Below are positions 7,857-12,456 of a stretch of DNA of 12,456 nucleotides, in pieces. The notes under the pieces are model-generated. The model ran no database searches, was not told where the DNA came from, and worked only from the letters and a program-made list of their open reading frames with translations. The position numbers and the translations under genes are program-made. Location: the NCBI GenBank assembly GCA_009469665.1, contig SSTB01000308.1:1-12456 (forward strand), written 5' to 3'. Numbering within the stretch: the stretch's first letter is position 1; every line of letters starts with the position of its first letter. Source of the stretch: Azonexaceae bacterium (lineage in GTDB: Bacteria > Pseudomonadota > Gammaproteobacteria > Burkholderiales > Rhodocyclaceae).

Positions 7857-8349
7857 AGCTCACCCCCGATTGATTGAGCAGGCCGACCAGGACCGCCGTT
7901 CCGGCGTCTATGGCATCCCGGGCGCCGGCGCTTCTTTCGGCCTCCAGCATGCGGCGATAGACGGGCTCTATGGCCTCCACCGCCGCCCGCTTGGGGCAGC
8001 GGCGCACCGAGGTGTAGCCCAGGATGACTCCCTGGGGTCCGAAGTCCGGCGCGATGTGGGTAAAGACCCAGTAGTGGCCGCCATCCTTGGACATGTTTTT
8101 GACGTAGGCGAAAAACTCTCCGCCCGCCTGGATGGTGTCCCAGGCCAGCTTGAAGGCTGCCCGCGGCATGTCGGGATGGCGGATGATGTTGTGCTGGGAG
8201 CCGAGAAGCTCGGCTTCCGTGTAACCCGAAAATTCAATGAAGATCGGGTTGCAGTAGGTAATGATGCCCTTGGGACTGGTCTTGGAAACGATGAAATCGT
8301 TTTCCCGCATCACCCGTTCCTGGCCGCTTGGCGTGATGTTCCGCTTCAT
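7831..8349 (-). CDS. Aer-type PAS protein, probable FAD-binding energy-taxis sensor (CetB-like)
   Basis: The 172-residue soluble protein matches the N-terminal PAS domain of the E. coli aerotaxis receptor Aer. [13 protein letters not shown] corresponds to Aer NMVRHPDMPKAAF, and HYWV and GYTSVRR also align. Counted from the chosen start, Asn34, Arg57, His58, Asp60 and Asn85 fall at the same numbers as in Aer; Arg57, His58 and Asp60 are implicated there in FAD binding. After the PAS core (about 10-120) comes a helical tail ([13 protein letters not shown]) like the Aer segment before its membrane anchor, but no membrane helix. The ATG at 8349 is chosen for GGGGGAG just upstream; the frame is open to 8397. 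It overlaps the methyl-accepting gene by 26 bp, as expected for two parts of one receptor. Confidence 0.88.
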   Translation of the reverse strand: MKRNITPSGQERVMRENDFIVSKTSPKGIITYCNPIFIEFSGYTEAELLGSQHNIIRHPDMPRAAFKLAWDTIQAGGEFFAYVKNMSKDGGHYWVFTHIAPDFGPQGVILGYTSVRRCPKRAAVEAIEPVYRRMLEAERSAGARDAIDAGTAVLVGLLNQSGVSYEQLVFSL

Positions 8350-8378
8350 GGAGGCTCCCCCGCTCGGAGTGACGGACC

Positions 8379-8384
8379 ATTCTA
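8379..8384 (-). promoter_or_regulatory. Candidate -10 box for the taxis operon
   Basis: TAGAAT on the minus strand matches five of six consensus bases and would start a transcript about 23 bases before the ATG at 8349. No good -35 box and no recognisable sigma-28 (flagellar) or sigma-54 motif is seen, so this is tentative. Confidence 0.3.
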
Positions 8385-8405
8385 GCGCATACGCCAAAAG
8401 TATTA

Positions 8406-8425
8406 CGCTCCCGGTAGAGGGAGCG
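8406..8425 (-). terminator. Hairpin downstream of cysN
   Basis: On the minus strand CGCTCCC and GGGAGCG form a perfect 7-bp stem around a 6-base loop, 25 bases after the cysN stop. It is followed by TAATACTTTT, a weak T-tract. A factor-independent terminator for cysDN is likely, separating it from the taxis operon on the same strand. Confidence 0.6.
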
Positions 8426-8450
8426 CGGGAAAAAAACGGGGGCCGGATCG

Positions 8451-9719
8451 TCAGAGCATCATTCCGGCGCCGACCGTGTTGTTGCTGCTCTCATCGATGA
8501 CGATGAAGGCGCCGGTGCCGCGGTTTTCCAGGTAGGGGTCGGTGAACAACGGCTGGGCCAGCTTGAAGCTGACTTCGGCGATATCGTTCATGGCCAGCTT
8601 CTCGGCTGGCAGGTTTTCCAGGGTATTCACGTCGAGGCGGTGGTGGATGCCGGTGAGCTTGGCCTTGGAATCCCGCGTCGTGTGGCGGATCAGGTAGGTG
8701 CGGGCGCGGTCGAGGGGGGTTTCCGACAGCCAGCAGACGGTGGCGCGAATCTCCTTCATGGCGGCCGGAGCTTCGTCCGATTTGACGATCATGTCGCCGC
8801 GGGAGCAATCGATCTCGTCGGCCAGGAGCAGGGTGACCGATTGCTCGGTGATGGCTTCGGGAATATCGACGCCGCCAATCTGGATGGCCTTGATCGTGGA
8901 ACTCAGGCCGTTGGGCAGGACGGTGACGGCGTCGCCTACCTTGATGGTGCCCGACTCGACCCGGCCCATGAAGCCCCGGTAGTCGTGAAGCTCAGGATTG
9001 GCGGAATCCTGGGGACGGCAGACGTACTGGACGGGGAAGCGGAATTTTTCGGCGTGCTCGGTGTGTGCGGCGGGGGCGACCTCGAGGATTTCCAGCAGGG
9101 TCGGGCCGTCGTACCAGTTCAGGGACTCGCCGCGGTCGACGATCATGTCGCCTTCGAGGGCCGACATGGGCAGGAAGCGGACGTCCTCGATGCCGACCTT
9201 GGCGGCGAATTCGAGATAGTCGGCCTTGATCTTCTCGTACACCTCCTGGGAGTAGCCCACCAGATCCATCTTGTTGATGGCGACGACCAGATGCGGGATG
9301 CCGACCAGCGCCGCCAGCTTGGAATGACGCCGGGTCTGGGTCAGCACACCCTTGCGGGCATCGATCAGGATGATGGCCAGATTGGCGGTGGAAGCGGCGG
9401 TGACCATGTTGCGGGTGTACTGCTCGTGGCCCGGGGCGTCGGCGATGATGTACTTACGCGTGCCGGTGGAGAAGTAGCGGTAGGCCACGTCGATGGTGAT
9501 GCCCTGCTCGCGCTCGGCCTGCAGGCCGTCGGTCAGCAGCGAAAGATCCACCGCGCCCATGCCTCGCTTCTGCGAGGTGCGCTCGATGGCGGAGAGCGTG
9601 TCGGCCAGAATGGTCTTGGTGTCGAACAGCAGGCGCCCGATCAGCGTGCTCTTGCCGTCGTCTACGCTGCCGCAGGTGAGAAAGCGCAGCAGGCCGTGAT
9701 CTTCTACTTGGGCAGACAT
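8451..9719 (-). CDS. cysN: Sulfate adenylyltransferase subunit 1 (regulatory GTPase)
   Basis: CysN is the GTPase subunit of ATP sulfurylase; GTP hydrolysis drives CysD to make adenosine 5'-phosphosulfate from ATP and sulfate for cysteine synthesis. The 422-residue sequence has an EF-Tu-like GTPase domain with G1 GSVDDGKST (17-25), switch region EQGITIDVAY (71-80), G3 DAPGH (94-98), G4 NKMD (149-152) and SAL (186-188), then two beta-barrel domains. It ends at NNTVGAGMML with no APS kinase (CysC) fusion. The ATG at 9719 shares one base with the cysD stop (TGATG), so translation is coupled. The frame stays open upstream to 10178, but that part is antisense-like shadow across cysD and lacks GTPase homology. 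Identification is very secure. Confidence 0.96.
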   Translation of the reverse strand: MSAQVEDHGLLRFLTCGSVDDGKSTLIGRLLFDTKTILADTLSAIERTSQKRGMGAVDLSLLTDGLQAEREQGITIDVAYRYFSTGTRKYIIADAPGHEQYTRNMVTAASTANLAIILIDARKGVLTQTRRHSKLAALVGIPHLVVAINKMDLVGYSQEVYEKIKADYLEFAAKVGIEDVRFLPMSALEGDMIVDRGESLNWYDGPTLLEILEVAPAAHTEHAEKFRFPVQYVCRPQDSANPELHDYRGFMGRVESGTIKVGDAVTVLPNGLSSTIKAIQIGGVDIPEAITEQSVTLLLADEIDCSRGDMIVKSDEAPAAMKEIRATVCWLSETPLDRARTYLIRHTTRDSKAKLTGIHHRLDVNTLENLPAEKLAMNDIAEVSFKLAQPLFTDPYLENRGTGAFIVIDESSNNTVGAGMML

Positions 9720-10657
9720 CAGAAGTAACCCTCTTTCTTGCGTTGTTCCATGGAGGCCTCGCTGGTCTGGTCGTCCAGACGGGTAGCGCCGCGCTCGGTA
9801 ATGGTGGTGGTGGCCGTCTCCAGCACGATCTTCTCGACGGTGTCGGCTTCCGACTCCACCGGGGCGGTACAGGAAATGTCGCCGACCGTGCGGAAGCGCA
9901 CCTGCAGGTCGACGATCGCTTCGCCCGCCTTGGGCAGGTTGGTCAGTTCTCCGCTCATCAGCGGCACATTCACCGGCACGATGGCGCCCTGGCGCAAGAC
10001 CACCGGGCGGGTGTGGGCGAAATAGATCGAGGGCAGTTCCAGGCCTTCGCGCTCGATGTACTGCCAGACATCCATCTCGGTCCAGTTGGAAATGGGGAAG
10101 GCGCGGATGTTCTCGCCCTTGTGGCTGCGGGCGTTGTAGAGGTTCCATAGTTCCGGGCGCTGGTTCTTCGGATCCCATTGGCCGAACTCGTCGCGGAAAC
10201 TCATGATGCGCTCCTTGGCGCGGGCCTTTTCCTCGTCCCGGCGCGCGCCGCCGATGCAGCAGTCGAAGCCGAATTCCTCGATGGCTTCGAGCAGCGTCAC
10301 CGACTGGTGCTTATTGCGCGACTCACCCTCATGCTTCAGCACCACCGTGCCGCGCTTCATGGAGTCTTCCACCGAGCGGACGATCAGGCGCTCGCCCAAT
10401 TCCGCGGCGCGCTTGTCGCGGAACTGCACCACTTCCTGGTAATTGTGGCCGGTGTCGATATGCATCAGCGGGAAAGGGAACTTGCCGGGCCGAAAGGCCT
10501 TTTCGGCAATGCGCAGCATGCAGATCGAATCCTTGCCGCCAGAGAAGAGCAACACGGGGTTGGAACACTGGCCTGCCACTTCGCGCATGATGTGGATGGC
10601 TTCGGCCTCCAGCCAATCCAAATGGCTGAGCGTGGCACGGGGGGGGGTTTGGGTCAT
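9719..10657 (-). CDS. cysD: Sulfate adenylyltransferase subunit 2
   Basis: CysD is the catalytic ATP-pyrophosphatase subunit of ATP sulfurylase and works with CysN in the cytoplasm. The 312-residue protein (E. coli CysD has 302) has the PP-loop SGGKDS at 39-44, HIDTGHNYQE, the RRDEEKARAKERI segment and the hallmark C-terminus SEASMEQRKKEGYF. The ATG at 10657 gives MTQTPPRATLSHLDWLEAEA, where homology begins. An in-frame TTG at 10708 would run through the candidate -10 box and adds residues unlike CysD, so it is rejected. The Shine-Dalgarno is weak. It is the first gene of cysDN; cysH, cysI and cysC, often nearby in relatives, are not in the window, and an IS remnant lies upstream. Confidence 0.96.
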   Translation of the reverse strand: MTQTPPRATLSHLDWLEAEAIHIMREVAGQCSNPVLLFSGGKDSICMLRIAEKAFRPGKFPFPLMHIDTGHNYQEVVQFRDKRAAELGERLIVRSVEDSMKRGTVVLKHEGESRNKHQSVTLLEAIEEFGFDCCIGGARRDEEKARAKERIMSFRDEFGQWDPKNQRPELWNLYNARSHKGENIRAFPISNWTEMDVWQYIEREGLELPSIYFAHTRPVVLRQGAIVPVNVPLMSGELTNLPKAGEAIVDLQVRFRTVGDISCTAPVESEADTVEKIVLETATTTITERGATRLDDQTSEASMEQRKKEGYF

Positions 10658-10698
10658 TGCGAAAAATCCAGGGAATTGCCGGGAAATGAACGGCCCGT

Positions 10699-10704
10699 AT
10701 TGTA
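10699..10704 (-). promoter_or_regulatory. Candidate -10 box of cysDN
   Basis: TACAAT on the minus strand matches five of six consensus bases, giving a leader of about 35 bases. The -35 region (TTAATC, 17 bp upstream) is poor, which is usual for promoters that need an activator such as CysB. Confidence 0.5.
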
Positions 10705-10739
10705 GCAAGGGCTTAATGCACGATTAAGAACGTCTGCGC

Positions 10740-10757
10740 ATCTTGTTATTCCAAGAT
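10740..10757. promoter_or_regulatory. Inverted repeat, candidate LysR-type (CysB) activator site for cysDN
   Basis: ATCTTG and CAAGAT flank six bases in a perfect dyad centred near 10748.5, about 57 bp before the predicted transcript start. This position and T-N11-A-like symmetry suit a LysR-family activator. The core contains TTATTCC, which resembles my recollection of enterobacterial CysB sites; that match is weak evidence. It lies seven bases from the left end of the IS3 remnant. Confidence 0.35.
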
Positions 10758-10764
10758 CGAATAT

Positions 10765-10777
10765 TGAATCGCCCCGG
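10765..10777 (+). repeat. Left terminal inverted repeat of the IS3 remnant
   Basis: TGAATCGCCCCGG is an exact reverse complement of 11223-11235. Confidence 0.85.
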
Positions 10778-10814
10778 CTGTTGAGGAGGCTCTCTTCTTT
10801 GAGCAGATGGAGCC

Positions 10815-10982
10815 ATGATGAAGAAATCGACGAAGTTTTCCCCGGAATTCCGCGAGCGCGCTGTGCGCCTGGTGTTCGAGTCGCGCGGCGACCATGGATC
10901 GCAGCCGGCGGCCATTGAAGCGATTGCCCCGAAGATAGGCTGCAGCATGCAGGCGCTATGCAATTCGGTCCGGCAACGATAA
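10815..10982 (+). pseudogene. IS3-family OrfA, N-terminal fragment
   Basis: The frame encodes 55 residues beginning MMKKSTKFSPEFRERAVRLV, the helix-turn-helix start of an IS3-group OrfA. Homology holds to about PKIGCS (residue 44). After that the deletion joins it out of frame to orfB sequence, and it stops at TAA 10980-10982. The rest of the DNA-binding domain and leucine zipper is gone. Confidence 0.8.
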
Positions 10983-11196
10983 TGCCCTCGCCGAGACCAT
11001 CAATGGCTTGTACATGGCGGAAACCATTCACCGTCGCGTCCCGTGGAAGACCAAGGAGGCGGTCGAGCTGGCCACCCTCGCATGGGTCTCGTGGTTCAAC
11101 CATCATCGGTTGCTTGAGCCCATCGGATATATCCCTCCTGCCGAAGCCGAGGCAAACTACTACCGCTGTCACACCGAACAGGCCGTCACTGCCTGA
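10972..11196 (+). pseudogene. IS3-family OrfB, C-terminal fragment
   Basis: The frame encodes about 74 residues from GNDNALAETINGLYMAE to HTEQAVTA and a TGA. It is the end of an IS3 DDE integrase: the segment around NALAE carries the last catalytic Glu, and FNHHRLLEPIGYIPPAEAEA is the usual C-terminal signature. The first two catalytic aspartates and the start of the gene are missing. It overlaps the orfA remnant in another frame at the deletion junction. Confidence 0.85.
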
Positions 11197-11222
11197 CTCA
11201 AATCAACTGGCCTCCGCGATTC

Positions 11223-11235
11223 CCGGGGCGATTCA
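11223..11235 (+). repeat. Right terminal inverted repeat of the IS3 remnant
   Basis: CCGGGGCGATTCA is an exact reverse complement of 10765-10777. Confidence 0.85.
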
Positions 11236-11300
11236 CCTCGGGCAGCAGCCGGAAACTGGGGCGGATCTCCAAGAGGAGGGACGGTTATCTCCGCATGCTG
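11232..11300 (+). pseudogene. Fragment of an IS110-family transposase
   Basis: One frame reads FTSGSSRKLGRISKRRDGYL then RML, matching the C-terminal segment of IS110/IS1111 transposases (HSSGnrrrLG.ISKRGDrYLRMLL). Homology starts at the right end of the IS3 remnant and fades after about 11300. Neither the N-terminal DEDD domain nor the rest of the C-terminus is present. The IS3 element may have landed in this gene before the left part was lost. Confidence 0.6.
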
Positions 11301-11413
11301 CGACAAAAAGCTATTTCCAGGGGAATCCGGGCCTGTTCAACAACCGCTTCAGATCGTGGCTTCGCACCATCTAACCTAATTCGTTGGGCCTCGATGGTTC
11401 AAGGGCAACGGCC

Positions 11414-11665
11414 TTATTCCGCAATCTTTCGGCAGCCGGCGGGATTGCAAATGCGCTTGGCGGACGGGGGATTGTTGGCGAGCTTGCTGGTCGGACGACG
11501 AGGACGGACAACCAACTCCCCACCGCAATTTGGGCACTTCCCGCCAAGGACGGTATCGGCGCATGACGCGCAGAAGGTGCACTCGAATGAGCAGACGCGA
11601 GCTTCAGTTGACTCGGGTGGCAAGTCTTTGTCACAACATTCACAGCTTGGTCTGAGTTCGAGCAT
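11414..11665 (-). CDS. DUF1272 cysteine-rich small protein
   Basis: The 83-residue protein begins MLELRPSCECCDKDLPPEST, the signature of the DUF1272 family. Cysteines at 8, 10, 11, 25, 29, 32, 35, 44 and 47, including CSFECTFCASC and CPNC, suggest a compact zinc-binding ribbon; two more lie in the tail. The function of the family is unknown. The ATG at 11665 has GGGAG about seven bases upstream. The longer frame to 11923 overlaps the SnoaL-like gene and is rejected. It starts 34 bp after that gene and is probably co-transcribed. Base composition here looks clearly less GC-rich than the core genes to the left, in keeping with acquired DNA. Confidence 0.85.
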   Translation of the reverse strand: MLELRPSCECCDKDLPPESTEARVCSFECTFCASCADTVLGGKCPNCGGELVVRPRRPTSKLANNPPSAKRICNPAGCRKIAE

Positions 11666-11699
11666 TCGGTTCTCCCGATGGATGATGATGTGGAACCGC

Positions 11700-12056
11700 T
11701 TAAACGGCATAGTGTGCAAAGGCCCGAACGACCCTGTTGTCCGGGCCGAACTGAAAGACCTCAGCGGCAAGGCGGCCCCGAGCCCCTTTGTAGTAGAGGG
11801 TAATGGAATTGACGCCGGCAAGAATTGAAAGAAGCTCAAATTGTAGGTCCGGGATAAGCCCCAGTGCTTTCCTCCAATACGCGCCAACGGCGCCTTTTCC
11901 TCGAAGGGTGCCCGATGGCTCACCGGCGACTTGAACGATCACTGGTGAGGTCATTTCGAAGTCGTCCGCATAGTGCGACAGGATTCTCTCCAGGTCGTGA
12001 GCGTTCCATGAAGCAATCCAGTCTGCGGCGAAATGTTCGGCAAATGCTTTATCCAT
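11700..12056 (-). CDS. SnoaL-like / NTF2-fold small protein
   Basis: The 118-residue protein reads like a nuclear-transport-factor-2 superfamily member: WIASWNAHDLERILSHYADDFEMTSP at the N-terminus, a central GAVGAYWRKAL helix and a C-terminal strand ending VVRAFAHYAV. Members fold as a cone with a pocket and include isomerases, cyclases and many proteins of unknown role; no catalytic residues can be assigned. The ATG at 12056 overlaps the stop of the upstream gene by eight bases and fits where homology begins; an ATG five codons earlier (12071) is also possible. Neither has a strong ribosome binding site. Genes of this fold are frequent in environmental integron cassettes, which agrees with the nearby palindrome. 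Confidence 0.82.
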   Translation of the reverse strand: MDKAFAEHFAADWIASWNAHDLERILSHYADDFEMTSPVIVQVAGEPSGTLRGKGAVGAYWRKALGLIPDLQFELLSILAGVNSITLYYKGARGRLAAEVFQFGPDNRVVRAFAHYAV

Positions 12057-12291
12057 TTTCAATAATTCCATTGGCTCGACGGACGTAGTTCATAGACCCG
12101 ACGTTCTCGATACCGCGAAAGATGAGTTCGTCGATTCTCTTTCTTTCCTCAACGTCCGCCCGCATGTCGCTGACAGCCTTGAGGTAGTAGAGATGCGATG
12201 TGCCGAGTCCAAGTAATGCACCAACCAGCGTAAGCAAGACATCGCGGGGTATAGATGTACTCGTGAGGATTCTTGAGAGAAAGGCGCGCAT
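12049..12291 (-). CDS. Small single-pass membrane protein, unknown function
   Basis: I do not recognise a family. The 80-residue product has one clear hydrophobic segment (about 19-37, LLTLVGALLGLGTSHLYYL) preceded by basic residues, then a charged helical tail rich in Asp, Glu, Arg and Lys that should face the cytoplasm or form a short coiled coil. The ATG at 12291 is chosen because the palindromic element ends just upstream; the frame stays open to the window edge, but that part would translate the palindrome. No Shine-Dalgarno is seen, as is common for integron cassette genes. Its stop overlaps the next gene by eight bases. Confidence 0.6.
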   Translation of the reverse strand: MRAFLSRILTSTSIPRDVLLTLVGALLGLGTSHLYYLKAVSDMRADVEERKRIDELIFRGIENVGSMNYVRRANGIIENG

Positions 12292-12312
12292 CGGAAGGTA
12301 AAGAGTGGTGGG

Positions 12313-12445
12313 GGCTAACGTTCCGGGTAACCGGCCGCCGCGGCGCGCAGCGACGCGGGTACCGAACAGCGAAGCTGTTCGGCGGTCCGGTTGACCCGGT
12401 GGTTCGGCGTCACATTCTGCGACTCTGCGCCAGGCATCATTAGCC
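12313..12445 (-). repeat. 133-bp palindromic element, candidate integron attC site
   Basis: The element is bounded by GGCTAAT and GTTAGCC on the minus strand, complementary except for one base and close to attC core sites (RYYYAAC/GTTRRRY). Inside, CCGGGTAACCGG (plus strand 12323-12334) pairs with CCGGTTGACCCGG (12387-12399) with one extra base. A perfect 9-bp hairpin with a GAA loop occupies 12362-12382. Length falls in the attC range of about 57-141 bp. A gene begins 22 bp after the GTTAGCC end, as in gene cassettes. With only one copy and no integrase in view, this remains a candidate; another kind of extragenic palindrome is the alternative. Confidence 0.45.
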
Positions 12446-12456
12446 GACCGGCTCAC

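Larger units (their letters stand above)
10765..11235 (+). mobile_element. Internally deleted IS3-family insertion sequence
   Basis: The 471-bp element is bounded by 13-bp perfect inverted repeats starting TGAATCGCCCCGG and ending in TG...CA, as in the IS3 family. Beyond the 13 bp the ends share GGAGGC, giving roughly 21 of 27 matches. Inside are the start of orfA and the end of orfB, with the middle, about 0.7-0.8 kb in a full element, missing. The three bases outside each end (TAT and CCT) do not match, so no target duplication is seen and the flanks have probably been rearranged. It cannot transpose by itself. Confidence 0.85.

Noticed and set aside
8350..8405. Sigma-54 or sigma-28 promoter before the taxis operon
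   Set aside because: TTGGCGTATGCGC looks briefly like a sigma-54 site, but the GG-N10-GC spacing fails; no sigma-28 boxes are found.
9720..10178. N-terminal extension of the cysN frame
   Set aside because: It overlaps cysD in another frame, has no similarity to GTPases, and the CysN homology begins at the ATG at 9719.
10658..10708. TTG start for cysD at 10708
   Set aside because: It would include the candidate -10 box in the coding region and adds 17 residues not found in CysD proteins.
11295..11828. 177-codon plus-strand frame across the accessory block
   Set aside because: It runs from IS110 debris through the antisense of the DUF1272 gene and into the SnoaL-like gene; its protein has no recognisable character.
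12292..12456. N-terminal extension of the small membrane protein to the window edge
   Set aside because: It would translate the palindromic element; Arg/Pro/Gly-rich, no start signal, and not protein-like.
1..12456. CRISPR arrays and tRNA or rRNA genes
   Set aside because: No regularly spaced direct repeats and no tRNA or rRNA sequence blocks were seen by eye; rnpB is the only RNA gene I can support.

Overview
The window looks like chromosome from a high-GC betaproteobacterium, most plausibly of the Rhodocyclales type. This rests on GC-rich coding, protein-level resemblance of CysD/CysN and RNase P RNA to proteobacterial forms, and abundant PAS and chemotaxis genes. The taxonomic guess is inference. 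Most of the window is ordinary core genome; the right end (about 10.77-12.46 kb) is accessory DNA with IS remnants and a block of small genes that look less GC-rich.

Layout. 1-333 holds no convincing gene, only GC-rich inverted repeats. 334-3664 (minus) is a two-gene unit: a tandem-PAS protein followed 13 bp later by an 819-residue Pat-type protein (NDP-forming acyl-CoA synthetase halves fused to a GNAT acetyltransferase). Its promoter is back to back with that of rnpB, the RNase P RNA gene (3742-4177, plus). Downstream of rnpB, on the same strand, lies a class I SAM-dependent methyltransferase (4276-5394).

8349 down to 5371 (minus) is a tightly overlapping three-gene unit: an Aer-type FAD-binding PAS protein, a membrane-anchored methyl-accepting protein, and a triple-PAS protein. 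The first two look like a bipartite energy/redox taxis receptor in the style of Campylobacter CetB/CetA, i.e. E. coli Aer split in two. The third gene carries an in-frame TAG in its last PAS domain, with 34 recognisable codons continuing beyond it. Its first PAS domain belongs to the same unusual subtype as both PAS domains of the protein next to the Pat-like gene.

10657 down to 8451 (minus) is cysDN, the two subunits of ATP sulfurylase (sulfate activation), with a candidate promoter and an inverted repeat suited to a LysR-type activator. A hairpin follows cysN.

10765-11235 is an internally deleted IS3-family element with 13-bp perfect terminal repeats. It abuts a fragment of an IS110-family transposase. 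Beyond it, on the minus strand, is a compact run of three small genes: an 80-residue membrane protein, a SnoaL/NTF2-fold protein and a DUF1272 cysteine-rich protein. The first of these starts 22 bp after one end of a 133-bp palindromic element that resembles an integron attC site, so this block may be integron cassette DNA.
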